A stretch of 64,000 bases of DNA, from contig DATBHG010000058.1 in NCBI GenBank assembly GCA_036557665.1, positions 26,344 to 90,343 on the forward strand. The letters are read 5' to 3'. Both the position numbers and the translations under genes were made by a program. Of the stretch, positions 24,786 to 33,861 are shown piece after piece (position 1 is the first letter of the stretch; each line of letters begins with the position of its first letter). Below the pieces are notes generated by a model. It did no database searches. It was not told the DNA's origin and saw nothing but the letters and a program-made list of their open reading frames with translations. This DNA is from VAZQ01 sp036557665 (GTDB lineage: Bacteria; Pseudomonadota; Alphaproteobacteria; Rhizobiales; Xanthobacteraceae).

Positions 24786-25622
24786 TTAGCGTACCAGGAT
24801 CGGGGTGGGGCCAAGCCGATAATTCACGCCGATCTTCACGACATTCATTTTTTCCCGAATATTGGTGTCCAGGAAAACCGATGAGTAGGCTTCCTGCAAG
24901 CGCGGCGCGATCGCTCCGAGGTCCATGTAGTTGTACTCGATCTTGGCGGTCCAGCTGTCGGTGAAGGCATATTCGAGGCCGGCGCCCACCATCCAGCCCC
25001 ATCGCAGCTCATTGCCGCTGAAGAGGAGATTGGTCGGCAGCGCAGTGGTGAGTTTCACCTGATAATTGTCGTTGGTCCAGGCGGCACCGCCCTTGCCGTA
25101 GACGAGCAGGCGATCGAAGGCATACCCCGCGCGCAGCGCGGCGGTGCCCAGGCTGTCGAGCTTGGCCGTGCAGCTTCCGGAAACTATCATGGCTGCGGCC
25201 GGGAAGCCGACGCCCCCGCACGTGGTGCTCCCCTTGATGTTCGTCCAGCTCGCCTGTCCCTCTACCCCGAGAACCCAGTTCTCGATCTGATAGTCCGCCC
25301 CGACCTGTCCGCCGGCAAGCCAGCCCGACACACTGACGTCCACCGGCGACGGCGAGATCCCGCCGCAGGTCAGTGGGATCAGGACGGTGGTAGGGCACGG
25401 GGTCGGAGACGGCGAAAGCCCCAACGCGAAGGGTACGGGCGTCTCGTCCGTGGTTCCGAAGCCTCCGCCCGCGTGCAGCCCCACATGCACGCCGGTCCAG
25501 CGGAACACGACGATGGCGGGGCGGGGTTGGTAGTAGGTCTCGACCGGCATGTCGGCGGCGGCTGCGGGCAGGATGGCAGCGGCAAGCGCCATCGCGGCCA
25601 AACACAAACGCATGACTTTCAT
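24786..25622 (-). CDS. Outer-membrane beta-barrel protein, Omp31/Omp25-like
   Basis: The 278-residue protein has a clear signal peptide (MKVMRLCLAAMALAAAILPAAA, cleavage before ADMP). The mature part alternates hydrophobic and polar residues with Gly/aromatic-rich strands (WTGVHVGLHAGGGFG, GWLAGGQVGADYQIENWVLGVEG, LLVYGKGGAAWT, GWMVGAGLEYAFTDSWTAKIEYNYMDLG) and ends in a family-typical penultimate strand (VVKIGVNYRLG). It is related to the porin-like Omp25/31 proteins of alphaproteobacteria, which stabilise the outer membrane. The start at 25622 is the one that gives the signal peptide. Its stop is 7 bases before the start of the fused molybdenum-hydroxylase gene, but no functional link is apparent. 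Confidence 0.88.
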   Translation of the reverse strand: MKVMRLCLAAMALAAAILPAAAADMPVETYYQPRPAIVVFRWTGVHVGLHAGGGFGTTDETPVPFALGLSPSPTPCPTTVLIPLTCGGISPSPVDVSVSGWLAGGQVGADYQIENWVLGVEGQASWTNIKGSTTCGGVGFPAAAMIVSGSCTAKLDSLGTAALRAGYAFDRLLVYGKGGAAWTNDNYQVKLTTALPTNLLFSGNELRWGWMVGAGLEYAFTDSWTAKIEYNYMDLGAIAPRLQEAYSSVFLDTNIREKMNVVKIGVNYRLGPTPILVR

Positions 25623-25925
25623 GACCCGCCCCGCACTCGACCGCCAACGCACAACATGGGGCGTTGCGCCCCAAACGTGGCACCGTCGTGTCGCGGGGGG
25701 ACGGAGTCAAGCACGTGTCTCGCGTGCCCGCTTCCAGCACGTGCGAGGAGGAAGCCAACCAGCATGCAATACGCGGATTACTCTTGGATTTTTCCGCTGT
25801 GACTTGCTTGCTACAGATGCAATGAATTTGCCGCAGCGCGCGTGGAAATCGGGCTGCCAGCCAGAAGCCGCTGCCTTTAAGACCGGCGAATGGGACCTGC
25901 GCAAAAAACGTTCCGTCCGGCACGA
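25623..25925. other. Intergenic stretch between outer-membrane protein and M24 genes
   Basis: These 303 bases hold the minus-strand promoter region of the outer-membrane protein gene. No gene, hairpin or repeat was recognised. Confidence 0.4.
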
Positions 25926-27149
25926 TCAATGCGAGACCCGTTGGAAATCGAGCGGAAAGGTGTGCAGGCGGCGGGCTCCCATGGGCGTAATCTCGATGGT
26001 CTCCGCAAACACGCAGCCGGTCTTGCCCTCATGCCAGCTCGGGTCGAGCAAATCGATGTTGAACGCGAACACCATTCCCGCCTCGAACCGGTCGCCGATG
26101 ACCTTGATCGCGTCCCGGTCGGCAGCGATCGCGTGGTGCCGGAAACGCGGGTATTCCAGTGATGCCAGGCCGTGGCCGTGGATGCCGGCTTCGCAGATGG
26201 TGAGACCGCGCGCGTCGATCTCGTCCTTTACCGCCATCAGGGCGGTCGAGATCGTCTTGCCTGGACCGAATTGCTCAAGGCCGCACCGGTATGCAGCAAG
26301 ACATCCCTCGTAGATATCGAGCTGCTCCTTCTCCGGCTCGCCCAGACAGAAAGTGCGCTCGACATGCGTGAAGTAGCCCCCGTATTTTGGGTGCATCTCG
26401 CAGATGATGAGATCGCGGCTCTCCATCTGCCGCATCGTCGGCATGCGGAACGGGTGCGGATAGGGATAACGATCGCAATTCCACAGGAACAAAGTCGGCT
26501 CCTCGCCGCCGTTCGCGGTCATCGTCTGCATCATTGCGGCATAGACTTCGCACTCCTTTACGCCGGGACGGGCCATATCGCGGCATGTGGCCAGCATGAG
26601 ATCGCCCAGCCCAGCGGCCTTGCGGAGCACGCCGAGCTCCTCCTCGCTCTTTACTGCGCGAACCTGCTCCAGCATGTCGTCGAGACCGACAATACTTGCC
26701 TCGGGCAGCAGCGCGATCAGCTGCTTGTAAACGTCATGCGGCAACCAGCCATCCGGGTCGAGCGGACCGGCGAGACCGTCCATTCCGATCCGGCTGCGCT
26801 CGAGATTGAGCTCCTTGATGCGGCTCGCGACGGAATGGGCCCATGTCTTGGAACGCGGGCGGATGTCGCTCACCCAGTCTTGCGCCGCATTCCAGCCGTC
26901 CAGGAATGTCGGCATCTGGATGATCGAGGTCGGCTCTCCTACTGCGGGAAAGATCAGCACGTTGAACTCGGCGTTGCCGCCGATGGGAGACAGATAGCGC
27001 GCATTGGCCGTGTAAAAGTCCCACATCATCGGCCAGCCCCAGAGCACGATAGCCTCGATGCCGCGGGTGGCCATCTGCTTTCTCACGGCGGCGTATCGCC
27101 GCTCGCGTTCGACCAGCGAAAGGCGTGGAAGCTCGAGCGTGGAGCGCAT
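25926..27149 (-). CDS. M24-family protein, creatinase-like, with altered metal ligands
   Basis: The 407-residue protein has the two-domain creatinase/aminopeptidase P fold: an N-terminal domain (residues 10-155, including WDFYTANARYLSP) and a pita-bread C-terminal domain from about residue 165. The His326 of GIHGHGL is kept, but four of the five metal positions differ from Xaa-Pro peptidases: Asp to Glu251, Asp to His262, Glu to Asn364 and Glu to Ala382. Creatinase itself is a metal-free hydrolase of this fold, so a metal-free hydrolase of a C-N bond is likely. It is cytoplasmic and lies on the same strand as an epimerase homologue and a cupin. Confidence 0.8.
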   Translation of the reverse strand: MRSTLELPRLSLVERERRYAAVRKQMATRGIEAIVLWGWPMMWDFYTANARYLSPIGGNAEFNVLIFPAVGEPTSIIQMPTFLDGWNAAQDWVSDIRPRSKTWAHSVASRIKELNLERSRIGMDGLAGPLDPDGWLPHDVYKQLIALLPEASIVGLDDMLEQVRAVKSEEELGVLRKAAGLGDLMLATCRDMARPGVKECEVYAAMMQTMTANGGEEPTLFLWNCDRYPYPHPFRMPTMRQMESRDLIICEMHPKYGGYFTHVERTFCLGEPEKEQLDIYEGCLAAYRCGLEQFGPGKTISTALMAVKDEIDARGLTICEAGIHGHGLASLEYPRFRHHAIAADRDAIKVIGDRFEAGMVFAFNIDLLDPSWHEGKTGCVFAETIEITPMGARRLHTFPLDFQRVSH

Positions 27150-27217
27150 TGGTATGCCTTATGCTTTCCGGCCTGCTCAGACGCCGGATGGCGTCGAAAT
27201 CAAGACTCAACGGGCGC

Positions 27218-28186
27218 TCAAGCTGCGAGCCTCATCTGCTCCAGCACGGCGAGATAATCTGCGATACCACGCTCCAGATCATATTGCGGCTCATAGCCCA
27301 GCTCGTCGCGTGCCCGCGATATGTCATAGATGCCAGTGGCGGGGTACTTGAAGCCGTAGAAGTTCAACCCGCCGCCGATCTCCATGGTCGCCTGCGGAAT
27401 ATGCTTCCTGATGACGCGTTCGAAATCGCGCAGCGTCACACCCCTGCCGGTGCCGATGTTGTAGACGCGACTTTTTATCTTGTCGGCGACAGTTGCAAGA
27501 TAAATCCCGAGGGCCGAATCCTTGTTGTAGATGAAGTCGTCCTTGTCATCGCCGCCCTGCTCGAGCTTGAACGGCAGTCCGTGCGCCGGATTTTCGACGA
27601 TTCGGCTCATCACCGCCATAGGACCATGTCGTGCCGTTTTTCCCGGGCCGTAGGTCGAGGCGAAGCGCAGAGAGACCGTCTCGATACCCAGGTTGTCGTT
27701 GTAGTAGGTGCAGACGTTCTCGCCCATGAACTTGGCCGAGTCATAGATGCGCCTGGGTTTGGCCGGCAGGTCCTCGGGCATGGGCTTCCAGCTGGGCGAG
27801 CCGTATTCGCCCGTTATCGGCCCGTAGACTCCCTTGGCGCTGGTGAACACGAGGCGTTTCACGTTCAGTGCACGCGCGGCCTCCAGCACGTTGACCAGCC
27901 CCATCACGTTGACCTGGATGCTCAGCGCCGGATTTGCAGCCGACACCGCGCCGACGAAGGCCGCGGCATGCACGACGTGCGACACCTGATGCTTCTTGAT
28001 TGCTTGCAGGATGCGCGGCATGTCGAGCACGTCGCCCTGCTCGAAATCGACCTTGTCGGCGATGTCGCCAATGAGGCTGTTGTCGCGATGACGTGCGAGC
28101 ACGACGGGACGGTGCCCTTCCCTGACAAACTTGCGGCTAGTCTCGGCGCCGATGACGCCCATGCCTCCGGTGATCAGGACTTTCAT
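27218..28186 (-). CDS. NAD-dependent epimerase/dehydratase family protein
   Basis: The 322-residue extended short-chain dehydrogenase opens with the NAD-binding GGMGVIG motif (residues 7-13) and carries the YDSAK catalytic Tyr/Lys pair near residue 140. The FTSAKGVYG segment supplies the Ser/Thr. Such enzymes epimerise, dehydrate or reduce sugar nucleotides, but no second-domain feature fixes the substrate. The start at 28186 (MKVLITGGMG) is chosen as the beginning of the Rossmann strand. Adjacent are an M24 protein and a cupin, so a sugar or amino-sugar role is not obvious. Confidence 0.82.
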   Translation of the reverse strand: MKVLITGGMGVIGAETSRKFVREGHRPVVLARHRDNSLIGDIADKVDFEQGDVLDMPRILQAIKKHQVSHVVHAAAFVGAVSAANPALSIQVNVMGLVNVLEAARALNVKRLVFTSAKGVYGPITGEYGSPSWKPMPEDLPAKPRRIYDSAKFMGENVCTYYNDNLGIETVSLRFASTYGPGKTARHGPMAVMSRIVENPAHGLPFKLEQGGDDKDDFIYNKDSALGIYLATVADKIKSRVYNIGTGRGVTLRDFERVIRKHIPQATMEIGGGLNFYGFKYPATGIYDISRARDELGYEPQYDLERGIADYLAVLEQMRLAA

Positions 28187-28331
28187 GTGGCCCTCAGTCG
28201 GTCTTTGCGCCGGCGGGCGTGTTGATGGAAGCGCTCCGGTGCCTGCGCACATCTCAACGAGCTTGCCAAAGTCATGCGACGAGAGATGGAGGCGGTCGGA
28301 TGAAGCCGATCATTCCGATCGCTCCCCCAGG

Positions 28332-28835
28332 CTATCTCGCGCTCCGCGAGCCGGTGACCGGATTTCCGATCCCCAGCGGCTCCGCATCGACAAGCACGAA
28401 TGCAACACGGGCGCGTTTGTCGCTGCGGTTCGCCCAGGCATGATTGGTGCCGCGCTGGATCAGGATGTCGCCGGCTTTCAGCTTCACCGACGATGCATCC
28501 ATGTCCATCTCGATCTCGCCTTCCATGACAATGAGGTAATCGATCGTCTCGGTGCGATGCATGTGCGGCTGATTACCCGGAGGAAAGTCGATTACCGTAA
28601 AGCGTGTACCCCTATGCGGCGGCGCGGTTCCCAGGATGCGAGCGCCCATATCCTCGGGTTTTTCGCCTGACGGCATCGCTGCCGGCGCGTTGTCCGTACA
28701 CCACATCAAGGTGGAAACCTGGCCGGGCTGGGGGTGCTTCGCGTTGGTCGCAGGCCCGTCGAGCAGCACTTTCGCGACATCAGCAGCATCATGTCCCGTC
28801 ACGACACGACGGATGGGCGGATAGCCCGTTTCCAT
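28332..28835 (-). CDS. Cupin-domain protein
   Basis: The 167-residue protein has one cupin barrel at about residues 75-150 with a metal-binding motif PHMHRTETIDYLIVMEG and a second motif around GTNHAWANRSDKRA. The N-terminal 60 residues include RRVVTGHDAADVAKVLLDGPA, a pattern shared with cupins that accompany aromatic or amide degradation. It may be an enzyme or a sensor of a small acid. It lies 145 bases upstream of the epimerase gene on the same strand. Confidence 0.82.
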   Translation of the reverse strand: METGYPPIRRVVTGHDAADVAKVLLDGPATNAKHPQPGQVSTLMWCTDNAPAAMPSGEKPEDMGARILGTAPPHRGTRFTVIDFPPGNQPHMHRTETIDYLIVMEGEIEMDMDASSVKLKAGDILIQRGTNHAWANRSDKRARVAFVLVDAEPLGIGNPVTGSRSAR

Positions 28836-28857
28836 CTCTGCCTCCCTTCCAGCTCCC

Positions 28858-28971
28858 GTAGGGCGGGTTAGCGCAGCGAAGCGGAGCGTAACCCGCCGCC
28901 AGGCCGCGGGGACGGACGGCGGGTTACGCGGCCAAGTCGCTCAAGGCGACTTGGCCGCTAACCCTCCCTAC
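28858..28971. repeat. Dispersed 'GTAGGGYGGGTTAGCG' repeat, paired copies
   Basis: GTAGGGCGGGTTAGCGCAGCGAAGCGGAGCGTAACCCGCC is followed by a GC-rich spacer, GGCGGGTTACGCGGCCAAGTCGC and its complement, ending CTAACCCTCCCTAC. It is a well-known type of proteobacterial intergenic palindrome. Its last bases (28968-28970, CTA on the plus strand) supply the stop codon of ecm. Confidence 0.75.
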
Positions 28972-30953
28972 AGCGCAGCTTCCACAATCCGCAACACGTC
29001 TGCCATCATCCGATTGAGATCGAAATCCTTGGGTGTGTACACCGCGGCGACGCCCAGCCGCTTGAGCTTTTGGCCATCCTCGGGAGGAATGATCCCGCCT
29101 ACGACGACCGGGACGTGCCCCAGCCCGGCGCTGCGCAGGCGTGTCACCACGTCCTGCACAAGCGCAAGATGCGAGCCCGATAAGATGGAGAGTCCAACCA
29201 CATCTGCCTTCTGCGATTGCGTGGCTTCGACGATTTGCTCCGGGGTGAGCCGGATACCATCGTAAACGATGTCCATGCCGGCATCGCGCGCGCGCACGGC
29301 AATCTGCTCGGCACCGTTGGAGTGACCATCGAGCCCGGGCTTGCCCAAAACGAGCTTGATGCGTCGCCCGAGCCTGCTCGAGAGGCGGTCCACTTCCGCG
29401 CGAAGATCGTCGATACCGGTCGTCTCGTTGCGCATGGCCTGCCCCACTCCGGTGGGCGCCCGATATTCTCCAAATCTCTCGCGCAAGGCGAAGCCCCACT
29501 CTCCGGTGGTGACGCCCGCTTTCGCGCAGGCGATCGACGGCGGCATGACGTTGCGGCCCTCGCTTGCGGCGGCGCGCAACTCGCCCAAGGCCGCGCTCAC
29601 CGCCCGTTGATCGCGCGCAGCGCGCCACGCATGGAGGCGCTCGAGCTGCTCGCTTTCGGCGGAAGGCGAAACCGTAAGCACGGTCTCGGCCGCGCCCGCA
29701 AGCGGGGAGTCCTCCGTCTCCTGGAACCGGTTCACTCCGACTACGATCTGCTCCCCGCGCTCGATCGCCTCCAACCGGCGCGTGTTGGATTCCACGAGTT
29801 GGCGCTTCATGTAGCCCTGCTCGACCGCTGCGACCGCGCCGCCCAACGCCATGATGTGGGCAAGCTCGGCCTTGGCCTCGTCCTTGAGCATTTCGACTTT
29901 GGCGGCGATTGCAGGTGAGCCATCGAAGATGTCGGGGTATTCCAGCAGATCGGTCTCATAGGCGAGGATCTGCTGCATGCGCAGCGACCATTGCTGATCC
30001 CAGGGCCGCGGCAATCCGAGCGCCTCGTTCCAGGCCGGAAGCTGGACGGCGCGCGCGCGTGCGCTCTTGGAGAGCGTGACCGCGAGCGTCTCCAAAAGGA
30101 TGCGCGTCACATTGTTCTCGGGCTGCTGCTCGGTCAGTCCCAACGAGTTGACTTGCACGCCATAGCGAAACAGGCGCTGCTTGGGATCGGCTACTCCGTA
30201 GCGTTGCGCGGTGATCTCATCCCAGAGCTCGACAAAGGCGCGCAGCTTGCAGAGCTCGGTTATGAAGCGCAGCCCCGCATTCACGAAGAAAGAGATGCGG
30301 CCGACCACGTCTGCAAAGGCACCCGTCGCCACTGCGCCGGAACCCTTCACGCTGTCGAGCATCGCCATGGCCGTCGCCAGCGCAAATGCAATCTCCTGCA
30401 CCGGTGTCGCGCCCGCCTCCCGCAAATGGTAGGAGCAGACATTCACCGGATTCCATCTCGGCATCTCGCGCGTGGTGAAAAGGATCACGTCGCGCGTCAA
30501 TCGCATCGAAGGGGATGGCGGAAAGACGTAGGTGCCGCGCGAGAGATATTCCTTGATGATGTCGTTTTGCGTGGTGCCTTGCAGGCGAGCGCGCTCGACC
30601 CCCTGCTCGTCCGCGAGAGCAACGTAAAGTGCGAGCAGCCAGGGCGCCGTCGCGTTGATCGTCATCGACGTGTTCATGCTGCCAAGGGGAATCTCGGCAA
30701 ACAGCGCGCGCATGTCGCCGAGATGACAGATCGGAACCCCGACTTTTCCGACCTCGCCCCGCGCTATCGAATGGTCGCTGTCGTAACCGGTCTGGGTAGG
30801 CAAGTCGAAGGCGACGGACAGGCCGGTCTGGCCCTTGGCGAGGTTCTTGCGATAGAGGGCATTCGATTCGCGCGCGGTCGAATGCCCGGCATAGGTGCGG
30901 AAGATCCAGGGTTTGTCGCGCTCTTGCCGTGTGACGCCCGATGGCTCGTGCAT
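28968..30953 (-). CDS. ecm: Ethylmalonyl-CoA mutase
   Basis: This 661-residue B12 enzyme converts (2R)-ethylmalonyl-CoA to (2S)-methylsuccinyl-CoA in the ethylmalonyl-CoA pathway for C2 assimilation. It resembles Rhodobacter Ecm more than methylmalonyl-CoA mutase: the N terminus carries RTYAGHST and the LAKGQTGLSVAFDLPTQTGY segment, then ARGEVGKVGVPICHLGDM and NTSMTINATAPWLL. The C-terminal cobalamin domain (about residues 525-655) has GKPGLDGHSNGAEQI with the axial His, and GLSILSGSH plus VVVGGIIPPED. Ccr and Mcd, its upstream and downstream partners in the pathway, are encoded nearby. A PduO-type adenosyltransferase gene at 37209 could supply its cofactor. It is transcribed alone. Confidence 0.93.
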   Translation of the reverse strand: MHEPSGVTRQERDKPWIFRTYAGHSTARESNALYRKNLAKGQTGLSVAFDLPTQTGYDSDHSIARGEVGKVGVPICHLGDMRALFAEIPLGSMNTSMTINATAPWLLALYVALADEQGVERARLQGTTQNDIIKEYLSRGTYVFPPSPSMRLTRDVILFTTREMPRWNPVNVCSYHLREAGATPVQEIAFALATAMAMLDSVKGSGAVATGAFADVVGRISFFVNAGLRFITELCKLRAFVELWDEITAQRYGVADPKQRLFRYGVQVNSLGLTEQQPENNVTRILLETLAVTLSKSARARAVQLPAWNEALGLPRPWDQQWSLRMQQILAYETDLLEYPDIFDGSPAIAAKVEMLKDEAKAELAHIMALGGAVAAVEQGYMKRQLVESNTRRLEAIERGEQIVVGVNRFQETEDSPLAGAAETVLTVSPSAESEQLERLHAWRAARDQRAVSAALGELRAAASEGRNVMPPSIACAKAGVTTGEWGFALRERFGEYRAPTGVGQAMRNETTGIDDLRAEVDRLSSRLGRRIKLVLGKPGLDGHSNGAEQIAVRARDAGMDIVYDGIRLTPEQIVEATQSQKADVVGLSILSGSHLALVQDVVTRLRSAGLGHVPVVVGGIIPPEDGQKLKRLGVAAVYTPKDFDLNRMMADVLRIVEAAL

Positions 30954-31104
30954 GGCCTGCCGCCTTGCCCGCCCCGGCCCCGCTATTTGTGCAATGCACT
31001 ATCTATGCGCCGCTCGCAAGATCCAGCTTGCATTGCGCTCGATGTGGTAGGGAATGTCCGGCAGCCGTCCTTTTGAGAACGTCAGCCGGCTGGAGCAGCC
31101 TGAT

Positions 31105-31359
31105 TCAACGCCTCAGGAAGCCCACGATGATCAAGAGCACGATGGCGCCGATGAGCGAATTGACGATGGAGCCCACAAATCCCGAGAACGGAACGAATCC
31201 GAGGGAAGTGAGCAGCCACACACCTATGAAGGCGCCGATGATCCCGATAATGACGTTCCACAGCAATCCGAAGCCGAAGCCGCGCACGACCTGCCCGGCA
31301 AGCCAGCCGGCGATCGCGCCGACAATGATCATGACAATGATGCTGTCGACTCCAACCAC
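31105..31359 (-). CDS. GlsB/YeaQ/YmgE family small membrane protein
   Basis: The 84-residue protein has three hydrophobic stretches with the Gly-rich pattern of transglycosylase-associated proteins: IIVMIIVGAIAGWLAGQVV, NVIIGIIGAFIGVWLL and IVNSLIGAIVLLIIVGF. Members are small inner-membrane proteins, often stress-induced; function unclear. It lies between ecm and ccr on the ecm strand, with 151 bases to the ecm start. Confidence 0.9.
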   Translation of the reverse strand: MVGVDSIIVMIIVGAIAGWLAGQVVRGFGFGLLWNVIIGIIGAFIGVWLLTSLGFVPFSGFVGSIVNSLIGAIVLLIIVGFLRR

Positions 31360-31533
31360 GATGGTCTCCCCCTCGTTAACGCGGCGACTTCACACCGAAG
31401 CCGCACGCTCGAGCCAGCATAACTGAAACTTTTCCCACCGCTAGACGATTGACCGCCGATACTCGTCTTTTTTGTTGCAGCGCAGCATGAAATGCTACAG
31501 GATACCGACGGGGCCATGAAGTGCGGAGGCGCC

Positions 31534-32811
31534 ATGCCCGCTCTCGCCAAATCCAGTCCTCGTGCGGCTCTCAAAGACCTCTATGGAATCGGCGAAATAC
31601 CGCCTCTGGGCCACGTACCGCCGCAGATGCATGCCTGGGCCATTCGCAAAGAGCGCCACGGTCCGCCGGAGAGCTCGATGCAGCTCGAGGTTCTGCCGAC
31701 CTGGCAAATCGGTGAGGACGAGGTTCTGGTCTACGTCATGGCGGGCGGCGTCAACTACAACGGCGTGTGGGCCGGCCTCGGCGTTCCGGTCTCGCCGCTC
31801 GATGTGCACAAGCATCCGTTCCACATAGCCGGATCAGACGCAGCCGGGATCGTATGGGCGTGCGGATCGAAAGTGCGCCGCTGGAAAGTGGGCGACGAGA
31901 TCATCGTTCACTGCAATCAGGACGACGGCGACGACGAGGAATGCAATGGCGGGGATCCGCTCCTCTCGGCATCGCAGCGCATCTGGGGATACGAGACGCC
32001 TGACGGCTCGTTCGCCCAGTTCTGCCGGGTGCAGTCGCGCCAGCTGATGCCCAAGCCGCCGCACCTGACCTGGGAGGAGGCCGCCTGCTACACGCTCACT
32101 CTGGCGACTGCCTATCGCATGCTGTTCGGGCATGCTCCGCATACGATGAAGCCGGGAGACCACGTGCTGGTGTGGGGCGCTTCCGGCGGCCTTGGGGTAT
32201 TCGGCGTGCAGCTCGCCGCGGCGTCAGGAGCCAATGCGATCGGGGTCATCTCGGACGAGAGCAAACGCGATTATGTGATGCAGCTCGGCGCCAAGGGTGT
32301 CGTCAACCGGAAGAATTTTTCATGCTGGGGACAGATGCCGAAGGTGGGCACCCCGGAATACGACACCTGGGTCAAGGAAGCGCGAAAATTCGGAAAGGCG
32401 GTTTGGGACATAACCGGCAAGCGCGACGTTGACATCGTGTTTGAGCATCCGGGAGAGGCGACGTTTCCCGTCTCCTGCCTTATCGTGAAGCGCGGCGGCA
32501 TGGTGGTGTTCTGCGCGGGCACTTCGGGCTACAATATCACCTTCGATGCGCGCTATGTCTGGATGCGACAGAAGCGCATCCAGGGCTCCCACTTCGCGCA
32601 TCTCAAGCAGGCCTCTGCGGCAAATCAGTTCGTCATCGATCGCCGCATTGACCCGTGCATGAGCCATGTCTTCCCATGGAGCAAAATTCCTTATGCCCAC
32701 GAGTTGATGCGCACAAACATGCATCCGCCGGGCAACATGGCAGTCCTGATCAACGCTCCAAGAGAAGGCTTGCACACGCTCGAGGATGCGATCGAGGCGG
32801 CTTCCGAATGA
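31534..32811 (+). CDS. ccr: Crotonyl-CoA carboxylase/reductase
   Basis: The 425-residue enzyme adds CO2 to crotonyl-CoA with NADPH to give ethylmalonyl-CoA, the defining step of the ethylmalonyl-CoA pathway. It is a medium-chain dehydrogenase homologue with the Ccr-specific N terminus (LYGIGEIPPLGHVP), VMAGGVNYNGVWAGLGVPVSP, the insert HCNQDDGDDEECNGGDP, YETPDGSFAQFCRVQ, and the nucleotide motif VWGASGGLGVFGVQ. The late segment QGSHFAHLKQASAANQF is also diagnostic. The start at 31534 follows a GGAGG site five bases upstream; the earlier ATGs at 31492 and 31516 lack one. It faces the glsB/ecm genes divergently and converges on a YihY gene. Confidence 0.96.
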   Translation: MPALAKSSPRAALKDLYGIGEIPPLGHVPPQMHAWAIRKERHGPPESSMQLEVLPTWQIGEDEVLVYVMAGGVNYNGVWAGLGVPVSPLDVHKHPFHIAGSDAAGIVWACGSKVRRWKVGDEIIVHCNQDDGDDEECNGGDPLLSASQRIWGYETPDGSFAQFCRVQSRQLMPKPPHLTWEEAACYTLTLATAYRMLFGHAPHTMKPGDHVLVWGASGGLGVFGVQLAAASGANAIGVISDESKRDYVMQLGAKGVVNRKNFSCWGQMPKVGTPEYDTWVKEARKFGKAVWDITGKRDVDIVFEHPGEATFPVSCLIVKRGGMVVFCAGTSGYNITFDARYVWMRQKRIQGSHFAHLKQASAANQFVIDRRIDPCMSHVFPWSKIPYAHELMRTNMHPPGNMAVLINAPREGLHTLEDAIEAASE

Positions 32812-32821
32812 GCTGACGACG

Positions 32822-33682
32822 TCAGGGTCTCAACCCCGGCTCCATTTCCCTCGTCTGAGAATCGAAGCGCAGGCGCGCCGCATTGAGCTCGCCGCCGTAG
32901 ACGAATATCGACGCCGTCCAATACAGGAAGACGAGCGCTATCATGGCCGAGGCCAGGCCCGCATACATGTTCACATAGGTGAAGGAAAATTCGGCGAGAT
33001 AACGTCCAAAGCCCGCACCGGCGGCAAGCCACATGATCAGCGTCGCGATGATGCCGGGGGTGATCTCGCGTATGCGCCGCCGGCCCGCCGGCAGCCATTT
33101 GTGGGCAACAAACAGAGCCGCTATCAGGACCACGCTGGCAATAAAGAAGCGGAAGAACGTAAAGGTGTTTTCATTCAATGGCGCAAGCCAGGGCGCCTCC
33201 CGCAGCACCGTGCGAAACAACAGAGGCCCGAGCACGACCAAGAAGCCCATGACCAGGAGACTCAGCGCTGAAAGGAGCACGTATCCGATCGATTCCAGAC
33301 GCAGCAGGATCCAGTTCCTGCTCTCGACCATCTTGTATGCGCGATTGAGACCGATGCGGAGGCTCTCGACGCCGTTGGAAGAAAAGTAGACGGCAAGAAC
33401 GAGACCGAGCGTGAGCGCTCCGGTGTGCGTGGTCGTGAGCACGCTGTGGATCTCCAGGTTGAGCGGCACTGCCACTTCCTCGGGCCAGGTCGCAAGCAAC
33501 AGGTTTGTAACCTGATCGGCGAGATCGCCTGAACCGAAGAACCCTGCCAAGGCAGTGAGCACAATGAAGAAGGGGAACATGGCCATCAGCACCGAAAGCG
33601 CAATGTGGCTCGCGATGGCCCATCCATCGTCGGCGAGAAACTGCCAGAAGGCATCCAGAGCGATGGCGCAGGCTCGTCGCAT
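32822..33682 (-). CDS. YihY/BrkB family inner-membrane protein
   Basis: The 286-residue protein has six predicted helices, beginning with SHIALSVLMAMFPFFIVLTALAGFFG and including a long second half with LWLAAGAGFGRYLAEFSFTYVNMYAGLASAMIALVFLYW. It is the YihY/virulence-factor BrkB family, once thought to be ribonuclease BN; function unproven. It lies between ccr and mcd on the opposite strand, converging on ccr with a 10-base gap and diverging from mcd across 179 bases. Confidence 0.9.
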   Translation of the reverse strand: MRRACAIALDAFWQFLADDGWAIASHIALSVLMAMFPFFIVLTALAGFFGSGDLADQVTNLLLATWPEEVAVPLNLEIHSVLTTTHTGALTLGLVLAVYFSSNGVESLRIGLNRAYKMVESRNWILLRLESIGYVLLSALSLLVMGFLVVLGPLLFRTVLREAPWLAPLNENTFTFFRFFIASVVLIAALFVAHKWLPAGRRRIREITPGIIATLIMWLAAGAGFGRYLAEFSFTYVNMYAGLASAMIALVFLYWTASIFVYGGELNAARLRFDSQTREMEPGLRP

Positions 33683-33861
33683 TCAGATCGAAACCCTATC
33701 CGGCTCTAAATTTGGGAAGAAGCCCATCCTCGTCTCTGAGCTGGCGCTGCGGAGAAATGCAAAGCTTGTGCCCCGCCTTTTGTGGAGAGTTTTCCCGGTT
33801 TGTGCGATGCGTCTGCAATGTTGTAAATCGCGGCGCGCATCGTCAACTGCAAGGTGCCCCT

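Noticed and set aside
28968..30953. Methylmalonyl-CoA mutase as the identity of this gene
   Set aside because: The length, single-chain form and segments such as LAKGQTGLSVAFDLPTQTGY follow ethylmalonyl-CoA mutase, and ccr and mcd are close by.
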